The notes: generated by a model from the sequence alone, not told the origin. A stretch of DNA of 64,000 nt from Nitrobacter sp963807355 (GCA_963807355.1 CAWEBX010000006.1:1-64000), one strand, 5' to 3'. Shown: positions 8,652 through 16,754, counted from the stretch's first letter. A program made the numbers and translations.

Positions 8652-9350
8652 TTAGCCTGCGAGGCGGGTGCGAATGTTGATGACAGAGCGCGCCGTCCAC
8701 TTGCCGCCGCGAGTCGTCTGCACGCCGCGGCGGTTAAGCTCGGCAGCCACAGCGTTGGCGCTAAGTCCGGCGAGCTCATCTTCGAGCAACGGCTGGATCA
8801 GTTCGGCGAACCTGTCAGCCGACTGTCGCATGGTAGCACCGCCCTTCAGGCCAGCCGCAGCCGCTCGGGTGCGGTCCAGGAAGCGTGCCGTCTCCGGCTT
8901 CGGGTTGCCGAGCTTCGCTCCACGGGCCTTCGCCGCAGCCAGCGCGGCCTTGGTACGCTGGCTGATTGCCTCGCGTTCCTGCTCGGCGACCAATGCCATG
9001 ACGCCGACGGTCATCCGGTTCGCGTTCGGCAGATCGACCGCAACGAAGTCGATCCCCGCATCTCGCAGGCTCAGCAGGAACACCGGGTCGCGGCTCAAGC
9101 GATCCAGCCGGGAGATGATCAGTTTAGCGCCGTAACGGCGGCACGCCTCCAGCGCCCGCGCCAGTTCTGGCCGGTTGCGGTGGCTCTTGCCGCTTTCGAT
9201 CTCGACGACCTCCTCGACGATCTCCCATTTGCCGCCGTTGAGGAATGCCTCGACCGCGGCGCGCTGCGCTTCGAGTCCAAGCCCGGATTGCTCCTGCTTC
9301 GAAGTCGAAACCCTGAGATAACTGATGTACTTACCGGCATGTCTTGCCAT
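8652..9350 (-). CDS. Serine recombinase (resolvase/invertase family)
   Basis: ATG 9350 has a GGAG ribosome site 7-8 bases upstream and gives 232 aa. The catalytic N-terminal domain shows YLRVSTSKQEQSGLGLEAQR with nucleophile Ser15, LIISRLDRLSRDP and the long helix EQEREAISQRTKAALAAAKA. The C-terminus (SANAVAAELNRRGVQTTRGG, WTARSVINI) is the usual DNA-binding recombinase module of small resolvases. It would cut and rejoin DNA at paired res/dif-like sites. It is the last gene of the minus-strand series. All key residues are present. Confidence 0.9.
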   Translation of the reverse strand: MARHAGKYISYLRVSTSKQEQSGLGLEAQRAAVEAFLNGGKWEIVEEVVEIESGKSHRNRPELARALEACRRYGAKLIISRLDRLSRDPVFLLSLRDAGIDFVAVDLPNANRMTVGVMALVAEQEREAISQRTKAALAAAKARGAKLGNPKPETARFLDRTRAAAAGLKGGATMRQSADRFAELIQPLLEDELAGLSANAVAAELNRRGVQTTRGGKWTARSVINIRTRLAG

Positions 9351-9555
9351 CTTCTGCTCCATTTGCAGAAGACAGTAACGAACGTACGTTTCTAGGATTA
9401 TAGTCATGGTCCTCGTAGAGGGATGCCGCTGTGTGTCTGGCTCTGGCTATTCTAGACCCCAGAAGGAATGGGGTGAGTGCAGCCTCTCTAAGGGGGCGGT
9501 GTGGTAAGTCTTGGCCCGTATCGCTACGCAATCGCTCCACGGCCCGCACGCGGTG

Positions 9556-10029
9556 TCATGGGCGACGTGGCCGAGGGGGCCGGCCAGCGCCAAGCTTCGA
9601 GGCCGCCGAGATCAACCGATCATCCGCGCCGCGATCCGCAACGCGTTTCGCTGCCATGAGCTTGTCTAGTAATCGATTGTACGTTGCCCACCGCATCAAC
9701 CGCGGCCTTTCGGGATAGGGAATATCCATTGGATCGCCACCGAGCCGGCGGCGGAGCTTGCGTTCCTGCCGCATGGCCCGGTCGTGGACGGCTTCGCGCT
9801 GCGATGCATAAGCAAGCCGATAGGCGCGTCGTGATCGAAATCGGTGCCCGCCGAGCGGCAGAAAGAGCGTGCGCACATGCCGGGTTCCGGTTGGGCAGAC
9901 GAACCCGCTCCATCCGCAAGATGACCTCGGGCGGCGACGAGGATTGATGACAATCTGCCCTACAATAGCTGGCGCCAGTTCCCACGCAGGAGCACCTGTG
10001 GCGGCATCTCTACCGCCGTGCATCATCAT
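9556..10029 (-). CDS. Conserved hypothetical protein of mobile elements (157 aa)
   Basis: ATG 10029 overlaps the stop of the upstream gene (ATGA). Recognisable parts are SGFVCPTGTRHVRTLFLPLG, RAYRLAYASQREAVHDRAM and MRWATYNRLLDKL, the pattern of a family widespread in Bradyrhizobium-group islands and prophages. The family usually has paired cysteines near FVCP; here only C at residue ~41 and SSCGW are seen, so metal binding is uncertain. A frame slip in the N-terminal third is possible because residues 20-37 look unlike the family. Function unknown. Confidence 0.55.
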   Translation of the reverse strand: MMMHGGRDAATGAPAWELAPAIVGQIVINPRRRPRSSCGWSGFVCPTGTRHVRTLFLPLGGHRFRSRRAYRLAYASQREAVHDRAMRQERKLRRRLGGDPMDIPYPERPRLMRWATYNRLLDKLMAAKRVADRGADDRLISAASKLGAGRPPRPRRP

Positions 10030-10825
10030 CCCTGCTCGACTCGTCGCATCAGTACCGAGTACTCGCCGTGGTGCGTCCCAGCGAGCGCAGGCAACGGCTC
10101 CCAGCCTTCCGCGGCGAACCTCGGGACATCGGCGTGCCGAACGTAGCGAAACACTTCTGCGGGTGCGTGCGTAAGGGTGCGGGCGTAACGCTAAGCCTCT
10201 TGTGATGGGCGCGCTGCCTGCACGCTGGCGAACAGAACCGCGAACTGGATCGCTGTTGTTCGTAACGCTTGCCACATTGCTCGCAGACTTTGGTCCGTGG
10301 AGGGACCATCTCGCCGTGGCCACGCCCGTGGAAGACCGGGCCGTTCTTATGCCTGATATCAAACCTGTACCATGCGTGGTTGTCCTTACCCGTGTATTTG
10401 GAGCCTTCGATTCACTTCACTCGGCCGATTGTCACGATGTCCGAGCAGTGAGGCATGTACTCTGCCGCCTGCTTGGTCGCCGACCAGTCCAGTTCCAGTA
10501 ACGGCCACGTCGGCGCGATGCGTTGAAAGTGCGAGATCAGCCTGTGCATCAGTTCACGGGTGTAAGGTGGGTTCGTGATGATCGCATCAGCCGCGCCGTA
10601 ATTGTCTAGCGCAAGCGCGTCTTGGCCGGTGCGGATGTCGCCACTATAGTCGCAGCGCAGGCCATGGGATTCCAGGTGCCGGACCAGCGCGCCACCACCC
10701 GCGCACGGCTCGGCAAAGGTTCGGATGCCCCCGCGGCGAAGGTGCGGAACCAGCGGCACCACTGCTGCCCGTGGTGTCGGATAGAAATCAGCCTCGCGGC
10801 GCTCGAAGTTGCTTCGCTTGCCCAT
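10026..10825 (-). pseudogene. DNA adenine-type methyltransferase with C-terminal zinc finger, broken by an in-frame TGA and a frameshift
   Basis: ATG 10825 starts MGKRSNFERREADFYPTPRA. SAM-binding TFAEPCAGGGALVRHL and the catalytic NPPY of DAIITNPPYTRELM are intact. A TGA at 10414-10412 ends the frame after GRVK. Translation past it in the same frame stays coding-like (IEGSKYTGKDNHAWYRFDI) and enters a zinc finger (VCEQCGKRYE, RFCSPACRQRAHHKR, about 10220-10290). Near 10150 coding passes to another frame (EVFRYVRHADVPRF, LAGTHHGEYSVLMRR) and stops at 10026. A single G-to-A change (TGG to TGA) plus one indel would account for both breaks. The 137-aa product before TGA still holds the methyltransferase core and could be active. 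The short zinc-finger part could restart at ATG 10309. Confidence 0.7.
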
Positions 10826-10865
10826 CAGCCGGCCACCAAGGATTTCCAAACTGCGAACGCGAGTA

Positions 10866-12581
10866 CTATTTCGTGCGTGCAGTTCGTTGATCACCATCGT
10901 TGTGCTCGCCTGCGCGACGGCTTTGCAGCCAGGCCGGTAATGACTGCAAGTCGCCCCAAGTCGGCCCGACCTTGGGATCAACGAGGTTCCGGGTCGGCGC
11001 GTCCGGGAATACCTCAAGAAAGGCAGCAGTCATTTCTCGTTGAGCGATCGCGCCAATCCGTTCCACGGAAGCAATGTCCTCCGGAACCAACAGAACCGCT
11101 TCGTCGTGCACGGTTGCAATAATCTGGACGGGTTCAGTGCGAAGCGCCTGATGGAGCCGGGTCAAGGCGATCTGCTTCACCTCCGCGCTCGAGCCTTGAA
11201 CCGGATGATTGACGGCGTAAGCGCCGCGGAAGCCACTGATCGCGTCGGCGTAGAAGGGGGCGTCTTCGTCGATGTCCTCTGGATCCTGCGCCTGCCATTT
11301 CCAGTGCCAACGCCGGCCTGCTACAGTCTGCGTAAAGCCCTGCTCGCGAGTGTGGCGCGCGTATTCATCCTGCCAGCGCGCCATATCGGGGTAACCGGCG
11401 AAGAACTGAGCCCTCAGTTCACAGGCCCGGTCAAAGGTGATGTCGGGGACAAAGTTGGCGCGGAGATAGTTGTAGAAACCATTGTCTCCCATCCTATAGA
11501 GCAACCCGAAATTGCACGGCTTTGCCAGTTGCCTCTCATCCTCAGTGACATCCTGCGGGCTGTGCTTGCCGGTCATCGCCATCGCAGTAGCCGTATGGGC
11601 GTCTACGCCGTCAGCTAACAACTGACGCAAGATGCTGTCGGTGCCAAACCAGTCGCTGATCAGCTCAGCCACTGCGCGCAGCTCGATCTGGCTGTAATCC
11701 AACGCCATCACCAGCTGTCCCTTGGGTGCGGCAAATATTCGGCGGAAGCCTGCCTCGCGACGCTTTGGCATTTGCTGCAGGTTTGGTCCGCGGGCGGCGA
11801 AGCGGCCTGTGCAGGCACCGGCGATGAGGAAGCTGGTGTGTAGTCGTCCAGTCACAGGGTTGATGGCGTCGATTAGACTGTCGCCGAATGTTCCGATCAG
11901 CTTCTGCAAGGCACGCACCTGCAGCAGCTCATTGAGTGCGGGTAGATGGTTATCGAGTTGCAGCTGCTGACGGTCGGTCGACAGCCCCCTATACGTGCGG
12001 GGCCACGCAGCCAGCGTCGGTGCGTCTAGAACCTCCCACAGGTGTGCCTGCAATTCGGCAGGTTTCCGCAAATCGCGCAGGGGTGATGCACGGTGCAGTG
12101 CTTTCTCGGCGGCAGCCAATTCGGTATTCCATCGCGCGATCTGTGCGCGGTGTGCACCTACATCAACGGGCATGCCGTGCAATTCCATGCGCGCGATCGC
12201 GGGGATAGCCGCATCGGCCACCTGTTGGCATTGCTTGTCGATGTCGTCGAACAGCTCATTCTGCTGTGTATTCCAAAGAAGACGACACAGCACGGCGTCC
12301 AGGGCAGCATATTCGAGTTGTTCGGGTGACAAAATGTCAGCGGACCAATCGGAAGCACCAAGGTCCTTCGGTATCTTGAGGCCATAATTGATAGTGACAG
12401 CCTCGGCGAGTGAGGGTCGACGGCCATCCGTCAACCATACGGCGGTCATGACATCGTAGATGCGGCCGGTTGGTTCAATTTTGGCTTCGTGGATCAATCG
12501 TTTGATCTCAAACACTGCATTGAAAATCGCAAGCGGCAGTTCGAACAGCGGCGCTATATCCGCCCAAGCCACAGACCTCAT
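10866..12581 (-). CDS. Family A DNA polymerase with incomplete 3'-5' exonuclease domain
   Basis: Start ATG 12581 is favoured because it overlaps the upstream stop (ATGA), giving 571 aa; a start at 12632 is also open. The polymerase motifs are complete: motif A DYSQIELRAVAE (about residue 294), motif B RQLAKPCNFGLLYRMGDNGF, motif C TVHDEAV (about residue 490). The N-terminal part is a 3'-5' exonuclease fold (FNAVFEIKRLIHEA, LEYAALDA), but the first catalytic motif (D-x-E) is missing, so proofreading is probably lost. It would copy the element's DNA together with the adjacent primase-polymerase. No helicase gene is visible nearby. Confidence 0.85.
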   Translation of the reverse strand: MRSVAWADIAPLFELPLAIFNAVFEIKRLIHEAKIEPTGRIYDVMTAVWLTDGRRPSLAEAVTINYGLKIPKDLGASDWSADILSPEQLEYAALDAVLCRLLWNTQQNELFDDIDKQCQQVADAAIPAIARMELHGMPVDVGAHRAQIARWNTELAAAEKALHRASPLRDLRKPAELQAHLWEVLDAPTLAAWPRTYRGLSTDRQQLQLDNHLPALNELLQVRALQKLIGTFGDSLIDAINPVTGRLHTSFLIAGACTGRFAARGPNLQQMPKRREAGFRRIFAAPKGQLVMALDYSQIELRAVAELISDWFGTDSILRQLLADGVDAHTATAMAMTGKHSPQDVTEDERQLAKPCNFGLLYRMGDNGFYNYLRANFVPDITFDRACELRAQFFAGYPDMARWQDEYARHTREQGFTQTVAGRRWHWKWQAQDPEDIDEDAPFYADAISGFRGAYAVNHPVQGSSAEVKQIALTRLHQALRTEPVQIIATVHDEAVLLVPEDIASVERIGAIAQREMTAAFLEVFPDAPTRNLVDPKVGPTWGDLQSLPAWLQSRRAGEHNDGDQRTARTK

Positions 12582-12779
12582 ATCAATTCTTGCACCTGCG
12601 TCAGGCTGGGCAGGTTGGAATTGGCCTGCCATTCCGCAATCTTGTCGTTCGCTCCCTTCAGCAGCTCATCGTCATCGCGAGAGCCGCTGTAATTTGGTGT
12701 TCCGTCCTGAAACTTTGTGCGCGTTCAAAGTGGATAACATTGTCGGCCTCGGGCGCTGGGCGTCGGGGTTATCTTCCAT
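12578..12779 (-). pseudogene. Small gene between primase and polymerase, twice frameshifted
   Basis: ATG 12779 overlaps the end of the primase gene by 11 bases. The start frame (MEDNPDAQRPRP) ends early, but the adjoining frames continue plausibly as EADNVIHFERAQ and then as KFQDGTPNYSGSRDDDELLK, GANDKIAEWQANSNLPSL, stopping at 12578. The stop overlaps the polymerase start. The intended protein of about 66 aa is unrecognised. This reconstruction rests on gene spacing and amino-acid plausibility only. Confidence 0.4.
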
Positions 12780-13686
12780 GGATGCCCCCTGTAGACGACG
12801 GAGCAATGAAGGTCATGTCGGACGGCCGATACACGGGGCGCGTGCGCTCGATCATGGAGGCAATCTGGACTTCGGAAATTCCGCTCCATCCGCGGAAATG
12901 TTTCTCAAAAAGCTCCCAGACGACATCCTCGCGGATGCCACGTCCGGCGGCTGACGCGATTACGATCCAGGCGGTCTCGTTCCGGCAACCTTCGACGGCT
13001 TCGCTCAGAACGATGGCTGCGGCGCGCCTCCAGCTGCCATAAAAAGTGGTCAGCATGTTCAAGCGTTCGCCGATTGTTTGCGGGCCACCCGGCCGGCCCT
13101 GTCTCGTCGGTAAGAGCCGCCGCGGCACGACTTTGAATAGTTCGGTGGAGAAGTGATTTAATTGCGACGGCGTCACCAACGGAATGGCGTCGCTGTCGGC
13201 ACTGATAGTGAGTGGAGAGGCATCCGGCCAAAGGTACGGACGGCCTGCCTTCTCGTGCCAGCCGAAGGCGATGAATTGACCGGTGCCAGCGAAGATTTCG
13301 AGCGGGTGTAACTTGCGCGAATGTATGCCGCCGGAATTTCGATAAACGCGGATCTGCTTGGGAGCGAAGCCGATCCTTACCAACGGCGTTCGGCCAAGGA
13401 TGTTATCGGCCAGCCTGTCGGCGAAGGCTGCGTTTTCGTGATCGACGATGTCGAGATCAATGGCAACTATCTCTGGCTGTGCTGCGAGGCAACAGCAGAA
13501 CAAATCGTCCGGCTGATAATCGCCAATGGCTGCTACGAGGTCGGCATCGTCCCATTCGGCACCGTTGAGACCAGGCCAGCCCCGCATCGCCGGCGTCTTG
13601 CTGGCCTGATAGCCGGGGAAAGGCCGCCACCCTTGCTGAGCCAGCGGCTGCGCGACCGCGGCGAATGTGATTGGTGGGCCCGTCAT
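12769..13686 (-). CDS. Bifunctional DNA primase/polymerase (PrimPol, D5-N-like), 305 aa
   Basis: ATG 13686 overlaps the preceding stop (ATGA). The archaeo-eukaryotic primase signature is visible: AIDLDIVD with D77 and D79, then SGGIHSRKLHPLEIF and GTGQFIAFGWH, with PKQIRVYR between them. The C-terminal half is helical and unassigned. No fused helicase domain follows, unlike many plasmid and phage versions. It should start and extend DNA chains for element replication, handing over to the family A polymerase downstream. Confidence 0.85.
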   Translation of the reverse strand: MTGPPITFAAVAQPLAQQGWRPFPGYQASKTPAMRGWPGLNGAEWDDADLVAAIGDYQPDDLFCCCLAAQPEIVAIDLDIVDHENAAFADRLADNILGRTPLVRIGFAPKQIRVYRNSGGIHSRKLHPLEIFAGTGQFIAFGWHEKAGRPYLWPDASPLTISADSDAIPLVTPSQLNHFSTELFKVVPRRLLPTRQGRPGGPQTIGERLNMLTTFYGSWRRAAAIVLSEAVEGCRNETAWIVIASAAGRGIREDVVWELFEKHFRGWSGISEVQIASMIERTRPVYRPSDMTFIAPSSTGGIHGR

Positions 13687-14129
13687 GGCCCATCGTCCAC
13701 ATATATGTCAGCGAGCGCGTTGTAGGTTCGGCCGGTGCGACCGTCGGGGTCGAGTACGAGGCGCGCATCGAACTCCAGCCCCGCCAATTGCGGAATGAGG
13801 TCGCCCACGTTACCCGCAGTTGGCAGCTCACGGAGCGTTAGCAGTTGTGCAATCAGGTGCTGGTTCTTCCCAGCAAGATCGCCCGCGCCGGCGTTCGGCC
13901 CGTCCACCCACAAGGGTCGGATGTCGACCCGGCTGCCGCTTTCCATTTCGATGAGGTTCAGAACCACAGAAACGTTCTGATTGTTTTGAATAATGCGGGC
14001 GGAGTCGATGCGAAGTCGGTATTCGCCTGGCTCAAACAGGCGGGCGACCTTCGCGCCTGCTGCTCCGAAGTCGAGATTGACGTCGGCGGTCGGCGCATTG
14101 TCCGATGTCTGGCGAGTAAATTTCTTCAT
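13683..14129 (-). CDS. DUF669-like phage protein, possible single-strand DNA-binding accessory
   Basis: ATG 14129 has AGAGGA upstream and overlaps the stop of the preceding small gene (ATGA). The 148-aa product has FEPGEYRLRIDSARIIQN, a hydrophobic strand VVLNLIEMESGS and ends in GRTYNALADIYV, the arrangement seen in DUF669-type proteins next to phage replication genes. The assignment is by pattern and position only. Its own stop overlaps the primase start, so dosage is probably coupled. Confidence 0.6.
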   Translation of the reverse strand: MKKFTRQTSDNAPTADVNLDFGAAGAKVARLFEPGEYRLRIDSARIIQNNQNVSVVLNLIEMESGSRVDIRPLWVDGPNAGAGDLAGKNQHLIAQLLTLRELPTAGNVGDLIPQLAGLEFDARLVLDPDGRTGRTYNALADIYVDDGP

Positions 14130-14347
14130 GACGGTCCTCTTGGCTTGGATTGAGTGACGTCGGATCGGATCGCACCGCATAGCGGATGGGCGTCGTCGCG
14201 GCCGGGATATCCGACCGGCATCTGTCGGTGATGGCCGCGCACTGTGACGTTGAACAAAGTGGCCGGGTCAACGACGGCCCGCCCTCGCTTTGACGAACGC
14301 GCGAGCAGCGCGGCGCTCCGATCGGTCCGCACTATCGATTGCCGCAC
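14126..14347 (-). CDS. Possible small basic protein (73 aa), translationally coupled
   Basis: A GTG-started frame at 14347 overlaps the end of the 38-codon gene upstream and its TGA overlaps the ATG at 14129. The ATGA junction matches those at 10029, 12581 and 13686. The sequence is Arg/His-rich (RSSKRGRAVVDPATLF, VTVRGHHRQMPVGY) and matches no known family. Confidence 0.4.
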   Translation of the reverse strand: MRQSIVRTDRSAALLARSSKRGRAVVDPATLFNVTVRGHHRQMPVGYPGRDDAHPLCGAIRSDVTQSKPRGPS

Positions 14348-14448
14348 AGGCTGGCCGTCATGCGAGCGAGCAGCCGGCGCGCCTCGCGCGTGTCCTCGAT
14401 CGGTTGATTGTCCGCGGGGTGCTGTTTTGGTAGGATGATGGCGTTCAT
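14332..14448 (-). CDS. Very short ORF (38 aa) with good ribosome site
   Basis: ATG 14448 follows AGAGGA with 8-base spacing. The peptide starts MNAIILPKQHPADNQPIEDT and ends LLARMTASLCGNR at TAG 14332. It sits between the HTH gene and the next ORF, and the same AGAGGA site precedes the gene at 14129. Role unknown; it could be a leader peptide. Confidence 0.45.
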   Translation of the reverse strand: MNAIILPKQHPADNQPIEDTREARRLLARMTASLCGNR

Positions 14449-14524
14449 CGTTAGCAGTCCTCTCTGTTTGACCGGCGCGGCATCTTGGGTTTCCACTCCC
14501 CTGCCGCGCCGGCCGCTTCCGCGG

Positions 14525-14755
14525 TCAGGTTGACCGCAAATTCACTTGGTAGTTGGCGGCACGCGCTGCGACGAGCTGACGATCGTGGCGATCGAGTGCC
14601 GCCTCGTACCAATAATGGCGGTTGTTGATTGTTAGATCCGGCGGGGGGATCACGTTTTGCTTCTTCCAGCGGTCGACGGTGCGCGTCGTGACCCCGTAGC
14701 GCCGTGCAACAGCGCGCTTTGGAAAAAACCGGCGATCAGATGCTGAAGTAGACAT
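14525..14755 (-). CDS. Small helix-turn-helix protein (excisionase/AlpA-like)
   Basis: From ATG 14755 the 76-aa protein has a MerR/AlpA-type helix-turn-helix: FFPKRAVARRYGVTTRTVDR followed by WKKQNVIPPPDLTINNRHYW. Such proteins act as excisionases or as regulators of the integrase and replication genes of islands. An ATG at 14788 is an alternative start. Three 10-bp iterons lie 67-96 bases upstream and a TGTC/GACA dyad (14766-14786) is closer, both possible binding sites for this protein. Confidence 0.75.
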   Translation of the reverse strand: MSTSASDRRFFPKRAVARRYGVTTRTVDRWKKQNVIPPPDLTINNRHYWYEAALDRHDRQLVAARAANYQVNLRST

Positions 14756-14821
14756 TAGACGCTCCGTGTCGCAGACATTTGCTGACACGAAGATGCGCGC
14801 GCGATTTGCGAAAAGATCGGG

Positions 14822-14851
14822 TCTAATTGGACCTAATTGGACCTAATTGGA
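14822..14851. repeat. Three tandem 10-bp iterons (consensus CCTAATTGGA)
   Basis: TCTAATTGGA, CCTAATTGGA and CCTAATTGGA run head to tail with exactly one helical turn of spacing. They lie between the HTH gene and the stop of the gene upstream. The position suggests an operator for the HTH protein or an Xis or replication-initiator array. Confidence 0.75.
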
Positions 14852-14852
14852 T

Positions 14853-15407
14853 CTATTCAATTGCGTCCACAAGGTCAGGTCGCTCTCGTTGAATCTTCTT
14901 CCGAACCGTGTCTTCGGTCGGCACAGGAAGCCCTTCTTTAGTCAGCCATTCTATGCCCGTTTGGGCTGCGCTGAGGAAGCTTGAGAATTTTTTCCCGGTA
15001 CGAAGGGTTTCCCTTTCAAGGTAATCGTACAGCTTCGGCCATAGGTCGTATGGCTTGGGGCCGCGCTTGCGTCCAAGCGGCTTCGATGGAGCGGAGGCAG
15101 TCGCGATCGAGAACAAAGCGTCGACGGCGGAACGACCGAGCTCAAGATTGATGGCAACCACATGGCGGGTGCGCTCGGGTCCGCCGTAGAGGGGGACCTT
15201 GATCGTGGCGAATATCACCTGCTCGATCTCCGGCTCGAAGTATGCCTTAGTCCACAAACCGGGGTCGACTTCTCCAGGCGCGAACAGCGCTCCACCTTCA
15301 GGCCAGTAGTACATCCCGCTATGGCGCGCGCGAATGCGCCCATCTCGCAGGTACGGCCTCAATGCCTCGAACGAGCCGGCGCGCTCCAGCGCTTCTGTGA
15401 GAGGCAT
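14853..15407 (-). CDS. Hypothetical protein of the integrative element (184 aa)
   Basis: The first plausible starts after the integrase stop are GTG 15413 and ATG 15407 (MPLTEALERAGSFEALRPYL), placing it 5-11 bases downstream of the integrase in the same transcript. The N-terminal part has Trp-rich strands (SGMYYWPEGGALFAPGE). The C-terminal 70 residues are basic and helical (RKRGPKPYDLWPKLYDYLER, TEDTVRKKIQRERPDL), a likely DNA-binding module. No named family is recognised. Its stop lies in the iteron edge. Confidence 0.55.
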   Translation of the reverse strand: MPLTEALERAGSFEALRPYLRDGRIRARHSGMYYWPEGGALFAPGEVDPGLWTKAYFEPEIEQVIFATIKVPLYGGPERTRHVVAINLELGRSAVDALFSIATASAPSKPLGRKRGPKPYDLWPKLYDYLERETLRTGKKFSSFLSAAQTGIEWLTKEGLPVPTEDTVRKKIQRERPDLVDAIE

Positions 15408-15417
15408 CCACACGCGC

Positions 15418-16653
15418 TCAGGCTCGTGTCTCGAGCCTGACGACGTTCTGGCTGCGACGACCCGCAACCAGGTCGGCGACATGCGCCCCCCAGCGCTCGA
15501 GCGCGTGGCGTTTTTCGTCGGAAAAGTTGTGGCGTTGATAAACGCCGACGACGCCGGCGAAACTGCCGCAGGTATGGTTGAGGAGCTTTTCGACCACCGG
15601 CAATTGGACACCCAGCCTTGCCAATCCGGTCGCAAAGGTGCGTCGGAGATCGTGAATTCGCCACGGTGCGATCGGTGTGCCGCCGTTCAGACTTGCGATC
15701 TCCGCGTCGAGTTCTCGCTTGGCCTTGGAGTAACCGGAGATTGAATTCCTGCCGTTTACCGTAAAGGCAAAACCGTCACTGCCCGCGATACGGGGCAGGG
15801 TGCCTACGATCGATCGCGCCCACGGGGCAAGCGGGATCGTATGCTCAATGCCGTTTTTGACGCGCTCGCGTGGTATCGTCCAGGTGGTCAGGTCAGGATC
15901 AAGTTCACTCCACCGCATGCCGGCGACCTCTTCGCGCCGTGTGCCAGTCAGTATCAGTATCTTGAAGTACGGTCCGAACGGATGGCCGACGATGTCGGCA
16001 GCCCGCAGGATCAGCGCCAATTCGGAATCGCTCAGCACGCGATCGCGTGGCGTTTCCGGCACCGGCGCCTTGACGCGATCGGTCGGTGATTGGCTAACCA
16101 GGCCGCGCTCGATGCTCCAATTGAACAGCCGACGGATGGCGGCCAGCACGCGGTTGGCTTGGGTGCCCACGCCGCCACGGTCGACGATCGAATCCAGAAG
16201 CTCGATCACGTCACGCTGGGTGATCGAGCTGATCGGTCGCTTCCCCCAGTGTGGCAGAACTTCGACATCGAACTTCCGCTGGATCTCCTCCCAGCTTTTG
16301 TTTTTGGGCTTGACGTAGCGTTCGATGAATCGCCCGGTCACGACCTCGACGGTTTCCGACTCGGCGCGCTTCGCTTCCCGCCTGGTCTCGCGCGGATCCT
16401 GCCCGCCGGAGATCTCCTCCAGCTTACGTCGAGCTTCCTTGCGCGCACTTGCCAGCGCCAGCACCGTGGCCGATCCAATCTTGTGGTTGATCAGCCGGCC
16501 GTTGACGCGGGTGAACAGTGCATAGGTCTTCTCACCGGACGGGAACACTACCAAGCGGAGCCCCGGCACCGTTCCGTCAGGCTTGCCGTAGCGCTTAGCC
16601 TTGGGCTTCGCCGCCTCGACGCCGCGCTGCGTCAGAACCAGCTGCGTTCGCAT
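15418..16653 (-). CDS. Tyrosine integrase, P4/DUF4102 type (411 aa)
   Basis: The N-terminal arm-binding domain is of the DUF4102 kind (LVLTQRGVEAAKPKAKRYGK, GLRLVVFPSGEKTYALFTRV), followed by a SAM-like core-binding domain (FDVEVLPHWGKRPISSITQR). Catalytic residues are Arg in LTGTRREEVAGMRW (about 236), HDLRRTFATGLARLG (about 332), His in LLNHT and Tyr in GVYQRHNF (about 371). It is full length with no breaks. It marks the right end of the element; no tRNA target is visible beside it. A cluster of GTTATCCC repeats lies directly upstream. Confidence 0.92.
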   Translation of the reverse strand: MRTQLVLTQRGVEAAKPKAKRYGKPDGTVPGLRLVVFPSGEKTYALFTRVNGRLINHKIGSATVLALASARKEARRKLEEISGGQDPRETRREAKRAESETVEVVTGRFIERYVKPKNKSWEEIQRKFDVEVLPHWGKRPISSITQRDVIELLDSIVDRGGVGTQANRVLAAIRRLFNWSIERGLVSQSPTDRVKAPVPETPRDRVLSDSELALILRAADIVGHPFGPYFKILILTGTRREEVAGMRWSELDPDLTTWTIPRERVKNGIEHTIPLAPWARSIVGTLPRIAGSDGFAFTVNGRNSISGYSKAKRELDAEIASLNGGTPIAPWRIHDLRRTFATGLARLGVQLPVVEKLLNHTCGSFAGVVGVYQRHNFSDEKRHALERWGAHVADLVAGRRSQNVVRLETRA

Positions 16654-16680
16654 TTTCAGGACCTCATAAATTGAAGATTT

Positions 16681-16754
16681 GTTATCCCAGTGTTATCCCG
16701 AGCAGGACCTCGTGATGGACCATCATGAGCCCCTGGGATAACACTTGGGATAAC
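16681..16754. promoter_or_regulatory. Nested dyad: four GTTATCCC boxes around a TGATGG/CCATCA palindrome
   Basis: GTTATCCC occurs at 16681-16688 and 16692-16699; its reverse complement GGGATAAC occurs at 16735-16742 and 16747-16754. Centred between them, TGATGG (16713-16718) and CCATCA (16720-16725) form a second dyad. The whole array is almost perfectly symmetric about 16718 and begins 28 bases upstream of the integrase start. It may hold integrase arm sites and core, the integrase operator, or a replication origin. Confidence 0.7.

Noticed and set aside
10412..10414. TGA as selenocysteine
   Set aside because: The residue expected there is not catalytic, and downstream bases show no convincing SECIS hairpin. 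Neighbouring frame damage fits decay better.
14822..14851. Short tandem repeats as a possible CRISPR array
   Set aside because: The units are 10 bp with no spacers and no cas genes exist in the window. They are iterons.
8119..16754. TTGGGATAAC at 8119 and 16746 as att direct repeats of the element
   Set aside because: Ten bases is short, and the left copy is simply the 3' end and stop codon of a small gene. No longer direct repeat was seen.
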